Shown here: one piece after another, positions 17,502-25,441 of the stretch
Layout of the letters: every line of letters starts with the position of its first letter
How positions within the stretch are numbered: position 1 is the first letter of the stretch
Source: an uncultured bacterium
GTDB taxonomy: Bacteria > Bacillota > Limnochordia > DTU080 > JAAYLA01
Assembly (NCBI GenBank): GCA_937983075.1
Contig: CALKAQ010000062.1
Span: 1 to 64,000, forward strand
DNA: 64,000 bases
Direction: 5' to 3'
Notes under the pieces: model-generated
Databases searched by the model: none
What the model was told of the DNA's origin: nothing
The model's input: only the letters and a program-made list of their open reading frames with translations
Position numbers and translations under genes: made by a program

Positions 17502-18230
17502 TTAAACTCCCGTCGGCGGCTGCATCTGCCACGGCCACATCAATTCCATGCCATGGCCGCGGAACGCCGTGCCGATGATCGTAAGCACAATGAACGATGC
17601 GAGGAAAAAGCTGTACAAGCAGATCATCAGTTCACGGGTATCCGGGTCCCAGCGCCGTTTAACAATCATCGCCAGCGACCACGGAATAAAGATCATCAAT
17701 GCAATAGGCACTGCAATGTACCCTACCGCAGGCGGCAGTCCCAAATTGATAAGGTACGGCGCGATGCCGAACGAACCTTCGCCGGCGGGCAAGTATTCGT
17801 CGATGAGCACCAAGGCGATGATCCACACAGCGGTGTAGATCGCCGAAAAAATCGTAATAGGGATGCCTTTAGGAGAATAGAACCAAATTCCTGTGCCCGC
17901 ACGCTTGGTGTCGATATAGGGTATCGCGGCAAGGAGTATCAATACGGCCGTCGGCACAATGACGCCCGCAAGTGCCGGATGCATGTGGAGAAGCAATTCT
18001 TGCAGGCCCAAGAAGTACCAAGGCGCTTTGGCCGGATTCGGTGTAAGCTCCGGATTTGCAATTTGCGTGAGAGGCGCCTTGAAAAGGATGGCCGCCAGGA
18101 TAAGCAAGAAGAGGTAGATCAATGCCCCGACCAATTCAATGCTCACCAAGTGCGGCCAAACGTGCACCCTTTCGCCGGGATCTTCAATGACTTCTTCCAC
18201 TTCTTGGCGAGCTACTCTTTCGTCCGCCAT
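17502..18230 (-). CDS. Cytochrome b C-terminal (subunit IV-like) protein
   Basis: 242 residues with about five membrane helices, against three in PetD. The Qo-site segment reads NPAKAPWYFLGLQELL, where A-P-W-Y takes the place of the PEWY motif; this is the menaquinol-type form as far as I recall. The C-terminus ends in FRGHGMELMWPW, a pattern of bc complexes outside the cyanobacterial branch. The start is ATG 18230, 10 bases after GGGAG. It pairs with the b6-like gene upstream to make a split cytochrome b. Confidence 0.88.
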   Translation of the reverse strand: MADERVARQEVEEVIEDPGERVHVWPHLVSIELVGALIYLFLLILAAILFKAPLTQIANPELTPNPAKAPWYFLGLQELLLHMHPALAGVIVPTAVLILLAAIPYIDTKRAGTGIWFYSPKGIPITIFSAIYTAVWIIALVLIDEYLPAGEGSFGIAPYLINLGLPPAVGYIAVPIALMIFIPWSLAMIVKRRWDPDTRELMICLYSFFLASFIVLTIIGTAFRGHGMELMWPWQMQPPTGV

Positions 18231-18339
18231 GCCGCTTTCTCTCCCTCAAAACGCATGATGAAGTCGTGTCCGAATTCAACATCCGCCACTCCGAAAACCC
18301 GAACTTCATGCCCAAACACTGGTCGCCAAAGCAACTGCA

Positions 18340-19134
18340 CTACTCGTCCCCTTCCGCGACTTGCTTCGCCTTTCCGAGCTTTTCAAGCAATTCAGGGGGA
18401 GCAGCTTCGATCGGATAAACCGGCGTCGAGATGTTGCCGTCTTTACGGACACGCCAAAAGTGCATGGAAACGACGACAATCAATGCCAGCGGCAGGAAGA
18501 TGACGTGCAGCGTATACCAGCGGATCAACGTGGGCTGCCCGATTTCGAAGCCGCCAAGCAAGGCGATATTGACGTGTTTGCCGATAACCGGAGCCGCACC
18601 GCCCATTTCGGCACCTACCGTAATGGCCCAGTATGACAGCTGGTCCCAAGGCAACAAGTAGCCGGTAAAGCTCAACAAAAACGTCAACACAAGAAGTACA
18701 ATACCGATGACCCAGTTGAAGTCGCGCGGCGGCTTGTACGATCCGGTATAGAAAACACGCGTCATATGTAGCAAAACGAGAATGACCATGATGTGGGCAG
18801 TCCAGCGGTGCATGTTGCGCACGAACTGACCGGCGAGAACGCGCGTGTCGAGATCGAAAATCGACCAATAAGCGTCTCTTACCGACGGAACATAGTAGAA
18901 CATCAAAAAGACGCCCGTAACCGTCAGAATGACAAACGCGTAAATTGACAGTCCGCCAAGACCCCAGGTGTAGCTCACCCGCGTGGCTCGTTTCGGTACG
19001 CGCACGGGGTGCAAGTGAAGCGCCAAGCTGTTAATGACTGCCATCACGCGTTTCCGCGGCGTGTCAGGATAGGATTGGCGGTAGATGGACCGCCAGAATC
19101 TGCTGTTGACGATGTAGTCAATAACTTTCCTCAC
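18340..19134 (-). CDS. qcrB: Cytochrome b6-like subunit lacking any cysteine
   Basis: 264 residues with four core helices. Heme-b ligands: helix B His pair in HRWTAHIMVILVLLH (13 residues between) and helix D pair in LHVIFLPLALIVVVSMH (14 between, as in b6 rather than bc1). PWDQLSYWA is the usual helix C-cd loop. In b6 and in Bacillus QcrB a Cys before L/F-G-G binds heme c-i covalently; here that place reads YTWGLGG and the whole protein has no Cys. The start is GTG 19134 after GGAG. It is the first gene of the operon. Confidence 0.93.
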   Translation of the reverse strand: MRKVIDYIVNSRFWRSIYRQSYPDTPRKRVMAVINSLALHLHPVRVPKRATRVSYTWGLGGLSIYAFVILTVTGVFLMFYYVPSVRDAYWSIFDLDTRVLAGQFVRNMHRWTAHIMVILVLLHMTRVFYTGSYKPPRDFNWVIGIVLLVLTFLLSFTGYLLPWDQLSYWAITVGAEMGGAAPVIGKHVNIALLGGFEIGQPTLIRWYTLHVIFLPLALIVVVSMHFWRVRKDGNISTPVYPIEAAPPELLEKLGKAKQVAEGDE

Positions 19135-19449
19135 AGAGGTTCTCCACTCCCTTTTGGGGCGACGGCAAGTCCGTACGTCGTCGGTGATTCAAATGCTGGA
19201 AAGAGCGATCCAGATGAAGTTTCTTTGTCGAGATGCTGTTCTCCTCCTGATTTGGCGATAACTTCCCGAACCAAAACTATTGCACCAATAACGTTAATTT
19301 GAATCGAGAGGGTTTACTGATTAAAACACCGAATCAATCACCCATTAAAAGTATCTGTTTCTTCTCTACCACTCCCCAACACCAGTTTCCTCCTTGCCGC
19401 CGCCCTGAGGCCTCCCATTGGACCGAGGTTGAAAGGTGGCGTCTTCTCA
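19135..19449. other. Divergent intergenic region between qcrB and comM
   Basis: 315 bases, the promoter region for both qcrB (minus) and comM (plus). AT-rich stretches occur near 19285-19350, but no clear -35/-10 pair stands out on either strand. An AGGAGGAG ribosome-site-like string on the minus strand (19241-19248) is followed by no usable start codon. A minus-strand frame of about 50 codons runs through it but lacks a supported start. I call no gene. Confidence 0.5.
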
Positions 19450-20988
19450 ATGATTGCAACCGCATATTCGGCGACCCTCCACGGCATTCGCGCGGAGCAG
19501 GTGCGCATTGAAGTTGACATCGCACGTGGCCTGCCGGCGTTCGATCTCGTAGGTCTGCCGGGTTCCGCCGTACGTGAAAGTCGTGGCCGGGTTCGCTCCG
19601 CCATTCGCAACTCAGGCTATCCGTTTCCGTTGGCACGAATCACAGTGAATCTCGCCCCGGGCGACATCCGAAAAGTGGGTCCACAATTTGATCTGCCGAT
19701 CGCGTTGGCAATTTTGTCGGCGCAAGGGTGCATTCCGCCCGACGCACTGACGCATTGGGTGCTTCTCGGCGAACTCGCCCTCGACGGCACCGTTCGACCC
19801 GTACGTGGCGTGTTTTGCGCCGCCGCTGACCTTACCTTGTCTGATGCAGATGATTCGCCGAAATATTTAATGGCGCCTCAAGAAAATGCACATGAACTTC
19901 GTGCACTGGACCGAGTTCCCGGACATCTGGTTTCATCTTTAAAAGAAGCCGTTGAATTTTTCCGCGAGCGTCGACCCGCCTCCATGATCATACCGTCAAA
20001 ATCGAGAAGAAATGGTCGCGACAAACAGCAACCACCCGAAGAAACCGTTTACGGACAGCAAGCGGCCAAGCGCGTGCTCGAAATTGCCGTCGCCGGCGGT
20101 CACAACGTCCTTTTCGTTGGACCCCCCGGATCCGGCAAAACACTGCTGGCCCGCAGAATACTCGATCTGTTGCCCCCTCTGAGCCGTGAGCAGCGCGTCG
20201 AGGTTCACCGTATATACAGTGCCGCAGGGCTGCTCACCCCGGAGCAGACGATGTGTGATCCGCCATTTCGCGCCCCGCACCATTCCACTTCTCTCCCCGC
20301 GATGATCGGAGGCGGTACGCCCGTTCGGCCCGGGGAAATCAGCTTGGCTCATCAAGGTGTTCTCTTTCTCGATGAGATCGCCGAATTCCAGCAGCGTACG
20401 CTCGAAGCGTTGCGGGAGCCGCTGGAAACCGGCGTCGTTCAATTGGCCCGTTCAGGCACGACCTATGTCATGCCCAGCCGTTTCGTATTGATCGCTGCTG
20501 CGAATCCATGTCCCTGCGGATGGCTGGGCGACCCACGCCGTGAATGCCGCTGCAGCCCGGCTGGCGTTGCACGTTACCGCCGCAGGCTGTCGGGCCCTTT
20601 GCTGGATCGCATCGATTTGTACTTGGAAGTAGGGGCCGTGCCTCCCGATGAACTGATGGCAGCAGGCCTCGACGCCGACAAAGCCGCCGAAGAACTGCTC
20701 GCTTCCCGCCAACGCATCTTGGCAGCGCGCGAGCGACAAAAAAAGCGCGGGCAGCTTCATTGGAACGGCCACGACCGAACGCCGCTGCATGCAGCGATTG
20801 CACAGCTCGGCCGCGCCGAGTATCGACTGCTCGAACGCTGCGCCCATGAGCTCGGTCTGACCGGCCGTGGGATTCGCTGTGTCTTGAGAACCGCCCGAAC
20901 GATTGCAGATTTAGCAGGGACGGAAACCATACAAAGCGAGCACATCGCTGAAGCGGTGTCCTATCGCTTTCCGACGGATTTCGCTTGA
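19450..20988 (+). CDS. comM: ComM/YifB family Mg-chelatase-like AAA+ ATPase
   Basis: About 512 residues from ATG 19450, 10 bases after AAGGTGG. The N-terminal ChlI-like domain (LPAFDLVGLPGSAVRESRGRVRSAIRNSG) is followed by a AAA+ core with Walker A GPPGSGKTLLARR, Walker B GVLFLDEIAEF and the ANPCPCGWLGD-x-x-R-x-C-x-C cysteine cluster, then the C-terminal Mg-chelatase helical domain. ComM promotes branch migration during natural transformation. It is transcribed against its neighbours and converges on the ABC ATPase gene with only 7 bases between stops. Confidence 0.95.
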   Translation: MIATAYSATLHGIRAEQVRIEVDIARGLPAFDLVGLPGSAVRESRGRVRSAIRNSGYPFPLARITVNLAPGDIRKVGPQFDLPIALAILSAQGCIPPDALTHWVLLGELALDGTVRPVRGVFCAAADLTLSDADDSPKYLMAPQENAHELRALDRVPGHLVSSLKEAVEFFRERRPASMIIPSKSRRNGRDKQQPPEETVYGQQAAKRVLEIAVAGGHNVLFVGPPGSGKTLLARRILDLLPPLSREQRVEVHRIYSAAGLLTPEQTMCDPPFRAPHHSTSLPAMIGGGTPVRPGEISLAHQGVLFLDEIAEFQQRTLEALREPLETGVVQLARSGTTYVMPSRFVLIAAANPCPCGWLGDPRRECRCSPAGVARYRRRLSGPLLDRIDLYLEVGAVPPDELMAAGLDADKAAEELLASRQRILAARERQKKRGQLHWNGHDRTPLHAAIAQLGRAEYRLLERCAHELGLTGRGIRCVLRTARTIADLAGTETIQSEHIAEAVSYRFPTDFA

Positions 20989-20995
20989 AGTCCGC

Positions 20996-22870
20996 CTACC
21001 GACGCAGCGCATACGTCGTCCACGCCTCCGCGCCGTGGTGGCAGGCAACGGCGTGATTCGCTTCAAACATCTCCAGTCCGGGCGCGCTATGTCGGCACCG
21101 CTCGGTAGCCAGCGGGCAGCGCGGGTGCAAGCGGCAGCCGGCGGGCGGAGCGGAGTGATCCGCAACATCTCCGGCAATGCGCGGCGGCAGCATGTTCACG
21201 CCGGGATCGATGGAAAGAACCGCATCGAGCAATGCTTGCGTATAAGGATGCAACGGGCGTTCAAACAACGAAGCGGCCGGCGCCAGTTCAACGATTTTGC
21301 CCATGTACATTACGGCAATCCGGTCACATACATAACGTGCGCTGGAAAGGTCGTGCGTGATAAACAACAAGCTCAACGAACGCCGGCGCACCGACTGCAT
21401 CATGCCCCGAATGACGTCGGCTCGCAGCGAAGCATCAAGCATGGACAGCGGCTCATCGGCCACAAGCAATACGGGATTAAGCACGAGCGCACGCGCCAAT
21501 GCAACACGCTGGCGCTGCCCTCCTGACAATTCCCCCGGATAACGCTGCAGCAGCGACTCGGGCTGTTTGATGCCGGCATCGGCAAGAGCTTGCACGACGC
21601 GGGACTTCCGCTCCGCCATGCTCCTGCCCCAGCCTTGGATATGAAGCGGCTCGGCAACCGTCTCCAACACGCTGAGGCGGGGATTCAGCGATCCAAACGG
21701 ATCTTGATACATGATTTGCATGTGACGGCGCAGACGTCGCAGTTCAGCGGTTGAAACGCGCGCCAAATCGATCCCCTGAAACATGATGCTGCCGGCCGTC
21801 GGTTCCTCCAGCCGCAAAATCGTCCGGCCGAGCGTTGTCTTCCCACAGCCGGACTCCCCGACGAGTCCTACGATTTCACCGCGCCGTATCGTCAAATCCA
21901 CCCCGTCAACGGCCCGTACCAATGCGTGCACACCACCCGGCCAGCGCCGGCGGGACCGTCTCCGCTGCGAATAATGTTTGTGCAGTCCCTTCACTTCAAG
22001 AATGATCTCACCATCACGTCGATCATCCGTCGTCGACACTGTCGGTGCCGCGGCATCAGTCGGAGAGGCACGCCCCTTTCCCACCTTGACGGTATGCGGT
22101 TCGCTGTACGTGCGGACCAACGCCTGCGTATACGGATGCGCAGGGCGCCGCAGCACTTCGTCCGTCGGTCCGTACTCGACGAACCGTCCTTCCGACATCA
22201 CGGCTATCTCGTCGCACGTATGTGCCACAACCGAAAGATCATGACTGATGAGAATGAGCGACAGGCCGAACTGCCGGCGAAGACGGTTCAGTTCCAAAAG
22301 GATTTGGACCTGCATCAACGTGTCCAACGCCGTTGTCGGTTCATCGGCAATGAGAATTTCCGGATAACATGCCAATGCCAGCGCAATCATCGCCCGCTGG
22401 CGCATTCCCCCGCTCAGTTCATGCGGATAACGGTGGGCGGTTTCGGGCGCCAAGCCGACGAGTTGCAGTACGTGTTCGACACGCTGCCGCGCTGCCGTTT
22501 TCGTGACTCGCTCGTGAGCCCAAATGGCTTCGGCAATTTGCTGTCCGATCCGGATGACAGGATTGAGCGCGTTCATCGCACCTTGAAAGACCATAGCCAC
22601 CCTGGACCAGCGGAATTGAGTCCGAAAGGCGTTTTCATCGATCTGAAGGATATCGGTGTCGTCGACGTAAATACGTCCGCTCACGGATCCTTCCGGGGGC
22701 AGGATGCGCAGCAATGCCGAAGCAAGGCTTGATTTGCCGCAGCCCGATTCACCGACGATGCCTAAAGCACGTCCCGGAGCCAGATGAAAACTGACATTCT
22801 CGACCGCTTGGATCGCACCGTCATCCGTATGATAAACAACGTTCAGCTGCTCGACCCGTAGCTCAGCCAA
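20996..22870 (-). CDS. Fused double ATPase of an oligopeptide/dipeptide ABC transporter (DppD-DppF type)
   Basis: 624 residues made of two complete ABC ATPases. Domain 1 (1-260): Walker [10 protein letters not shown], signature [12 protein letters not shown], Walker [13 protein letters not shown]. Domain 2 (about 300-600): Walker [10 protein letters not shown], signature [12 protein letters not shown], Walker [14 protein letters not shown]. Each ends with the HPYTQAL oligopeptide extension; the last also has C-x-x-H-P-R-C-P, usual for DppD/OppD. Two polypeptides normally supply these domains. It is the last gene of the transporter operon and overlaps the permease gene by 28 bases. Confidence 0.95.
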   Translation of the reverse strand: MAELRVEQLNVVYHTDDGAIQAVENVSFHLAPGRALGIVGESGCGKSSLASALLRILPPEGSVSGRIYVDDTDILQIDENAFRTQFRWSRVAMVFQGAMNALNPVIRIGQQIAEAIWAHERVTKTAARQRVEHVLQLVGLAPETAHRYPHELSGGMRQRAMIALALACYPEILIADEPTTALDTLMQVQILLELNRLRRQFGLSLILISHDLSVVAHTCDEIAVMSEGRFVEYGPTDEVLRRPAHPYTQALVRTYSEPHTVKVGKGRASPTDAAAPTVSTTDDRRDGEIILEVKGLHKHYSQRRRSRRRWPGGVHALVRAVDGVDLTIRRGEIVGLVGESGCGKTTLGRTILRLEEPTAGSIMFQGIDLARVSTAELRRLRRHMQIMYQDPFGSLNPRLSVLETVAEPLHIQGWGRSMAERKSRVVQALADAGIKQPESLLQRYPGELSGGQRQRVALARALVLNPVLLVADEPLSMLDASLRADVIRGMMQSVRRRSLSLLFITHDLSSARYVCDRIAVMYMGKIVELAPAASLFERPLHPYTQALLDAVLSIDPGVNMLPPRIAGDVADHSAPPAGCRLHPRCPLATERCRHSAPGLEMFEANHAVACHHGAEAWTTYALRR

Positions 22871-24369
22871 CGCGTGTCCTTCCTTTCCCCGGCAGCTTTG
22901 CGCAGACGCTGATTGAAAATGTCATCCACGGTATTCCCAACCCAAAGCAAAGCGATTGACAGCAGCGTAATCGACAACCCTGGCGGCAAAATCCACCACC
23001 AGGCCAATTCGGCAAACGCCCCGAAGCTGCGCGCGTTGTGAAGCATGCGGCCCCAGGTAGGCATTTGGGGATCTCCCAACCCGAGAAAGCTGAGCGTAGC
23101 CTCGGCGATGATCGCCCCTGGAACGAGCAGCACCAAGGAAGCCAACACCAGACCGAGCGTGTGCGGCAAGATGTGCTTCCACACAATGTAAAACGGCGTC
23201 CCCCCAGCGGCCCGAGCGGCCTCGACGAATGTTTGCTCGCGCAAAGCGAGCGTAGCTGCGCGAACGACACGAGCCGTACCCATCCACGAAAAAAGGGCCA
23301 GCAAAATAATGACGTTCCCCATATGCTTTCCTATGGTTGCCGCCACGACGATCATCACCGGGAGAACAGGGATGCTCAGCATAACGTCCGCAATACGCAT
23401 CAGCAGCTCGTCGACCCATCCGCCCTGATAGCCACTGATCACGCCAATGCATGTGCCGATGACCACCGCGGTGAAAGCGGTGACAAAGCCAACCCATAAA
23501 GAAGTTCGTGCACCATACAACCACTGTGACCATAAATCGCTGCCGACGTGGTCCACCCCAAGCGGACCATGCAAGTCGCCCGGGATGCGCAGCCTGCCTT
23601 CTCCTACAAAGAACGTTCCCGACCGGTCTTCGCTGACTCCCTCCAATTCCAATACGAGTCGGATGGTGTAGATACCCGGCTCAGCCAACAATTGAGAAGC
23701 CAAGTTGTCGAAGAAGTTGAATCCGAGTCGCACAGCCAGGGCGCGGTCACGGGAATCGATGCGTTGGACACGCAACGGTACGTCTTCCCGCAGCGGAGCC
23801 GATGTCCAAAGTTCGAACAATTGTCCGCGGGCAGTCTCGAGCTCCAGCCGAGCCCACCCGACGACGCCGGGATCACCTTGAAATGCGTAGGGCAACGTGA
23901 AAACGAACGTGTGTGGCGGTGCATGATCGTATTGAACCTCGCGCTGCAAAACCAAACGAACGGGCTCGCCGCCGCCTCTGTCGTGAACTGCACGTATGAA
24001 CGTCAATGACTCACCGCCAGCGATCGATTGGCCGAATATCCAACCATCGCCGTCAACCTCAGCTTCTTGCCACAGGGCAACGTCTTGCGTAACCGGAGAA
24101 TTCCTATACTCAGGAAAATATCGCATCCAGGCGGGCCTTGCCATGGTCGTTGCCAGATCGTAATCGTGCAGAGGATGATACGGCGTCAAAAGCGGCGCAC
24201 CGACGGCGAGCACCGCAAAAACCGCAATGATTCCCAATCCGACGGCGCCTTGCCACGAACGAAAAAAAGCACGCCAAAACCAACGCCCCCGGCTGAAGGG
24301 CGAGACGTTCGTCCAATGGCGCCATGGAACTTTTTGCCCGGCCAACGGTTGATCCGGCAAGGCGTTCAC
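22843..24369 (-). CDS. OppC/DppC-type ABC permease with a large extracytoplasmic insertion
   Basis: 508 residues, about 200 more than usual. The first helix (about 40-62) is followed by 200-plus polar, beta-like residues (about 65-280) before the standard GVDHVGSDLWSQWLYGARTSL start of the transmembrane core. The EAA loop is RAAGGTPFYIVWKHILPH, and the C-terminus has SFLGLGDPQMPTWGRML. The insertion sits where the first external loop should be, so it would face outside and could contact the binding protein. It overlaps the DppB-like gene by 4 bases. I do not recognise the inserted domain. Confidence 0.9.
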   Translation of the reverse strand: MNALPDQPLAGQKVPWRHWTNVSPFSRGRWFWRAFFRSWQGAVGLGIIAVFAVLAVGAPLLTPYHPLHDYDLATTMARPAWMRYFPEYRNSPVTQDVALWQEAEVDGDGWIFGQSIAGGESLTFIRAVHDRGGGEPVRLVLQREVQYDHAPPHTFVFTLPYAFQGDPGVVGWARLELETARGQLFELWTSAPLREDVPLRVQRIDSRDRALAVRLGFNFFDNLASQLLAEPGIYTIRLVLELEGVSEDRSGTFFVGEGRLRIPGDLHGPLGVDHVGSDLWSQWLYGARTSLWVGFVTAFTAVVIGTCIGVISGYQGGWVDELLMRIADVMLSIPVLPVMIVVAATIGKHMGNVIILLALFSWMGTARVVRAATLALREQTFVEAARAAGGTPFYIVWKHILPHTLGLVLASLVLLVPGAIIAEATLSFLGLGDPQMPTWGRMLHNARSFGAFAELAWWWILPPGLSITLLSIALLWVGNTVDDIFNQRLRKAAGERKDTRWLSYGSSS

Positions 24370-25328
24370 CTCACCTCAATGCGCGGGTCGACGAGTCGAT
24401 ACACAAAATCAGCCAGCAAGTTGCAAAGAAGCACCGCTACGGCAATGAAAAAGAAAGCGCCTTCAATTGCCGGATAATCCTGCCGCAACGTCGCTTGCAG
24501 AAGGTAGCGTCCAATGCCTTGGATGGAAAAAATGCTTTCAATCACAACCGCACCGGTGATGATATTGGGCAAGGAAAGAAAAAACAACGTCACGAGCGGC
24601 GGGAGCGAGCTGCGCAGGGCGTGCCCGTACAGCACGCGCCGCTTGGACAGTCCCTTGGCCTGTGCGGTGCGAATGAAATCCGCCGCCAATGTCGTGACCA
24701 AATGATTGCGCGTGTACATCATCCAGGAGCCGACTCCACTGACGACGATGCTCGCAACGGGCAGAACCAAATGCAGCAAGCGATCGTATACTCGAGGCCA
24801 AAAACCGGTCGGAGGCGGCGCGCTCATCGTCCCGTGAACGGGAAATACGTCGATGTAATAGCCGAACACCAACAGCAACAGCAAGGCAATAAAAAAGCCA
24901 GGCATCGCTCCAAAGAAAACGGCCGATCCTGTAAGCACCGTATCCCAACGGGAGCCACGACGGCTCGCCACAAAAATGCCGAGCGCAACACCGGTGACCA
25001 CCATGATCAGAAAAGAACTGCCCAAAAGAAGCAAGGTGTTTGGCAAGCGCGACAGCAACTCATCCCAAACGGGAAGACGCGTTTGGAATGAGCGACCAAA
25101 ATTCAGTGAGATGAGGTTCTTGAGATAGAGTCCATATTGTATGTAGTAAGGCTCATTCAATCCGTAGCGCTCCATCAAAAGCGCTTTCATTTCCGGCGTA
25201 AAATCCGGACTGATGACGGTGTCGACCGGGCTGCCCGGCATGAGGCGAAACAACACGAAGTTGACGGTGACAATGACAAACAGGGATCCCAGGAGGACAA
25301 ACAAACGGCGCAAAAAATACGTTCGCAT
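24366..25328 (-). CDS. OppB/DppB-type ABC permease
   Basis: About 320 residues from ATG 25328, 10 bases after GGAGGG. A TTG at 25346 overlaps that site and is rejected. Six membrane helices; the EAA-like loop is RTAQAKGLSKRRVLYGHALRSSLPP, and the opening RTYFLRRLFVLLGSLFVIVTVNFVLFRLMPG is characteristic of OppB/DppB. It forms a heterodimeric pore with the permease encoded next. It begins about 114 bases after the binding-protein gene. Confidence 0.94.
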   Translation of the reverse strand: MRTYFLRRLFVLLGSLFVIVTVNFVLFRLMPGSPVDTVISPDFTPEMKALLMERYGLNEPYYIQYGLYLKNLISLNFGRSFQTRLPVWDELLSRLPNTLLLLGSSFLIMVVTGVALGIFVASRRGSRWDTVLTGSAVFFGAMPGFFIALLLLLVFGYYIDVFPVHGTMSAPPPTGFWPRVYDRLLHLVLPVASIVVSGVGSWMMYTRNHLVTTLAADFIRTAQAKGLSKRRVLYGHALRSSLPPLVTLFFLSLPNIITGAVVIESIFSIQGIGRYLLQATLRQDYPAIEGAFFFIAVAVLLCNLLADFVYRLVDPRIEVR

Positions 25329-25441
25329 GCACTCAGTTCCCTCCAATCCCCTGCTTCATGGCGAGAGGCTCCGCCGACAAGGCGTTGCACGACACCTTGC
25401 CGACGGACCACAACATGGAACGACTACGCCCCCACGCACCT

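Noticed and set aside
19149..19320. Minus-strand frame with an AGGAGGAG site upstream of qcrB
   Set aside because: No ATG, GTG or TTG lies at a suitable distance from the site in any frame; the only in-frame TTG has no ribosome site.
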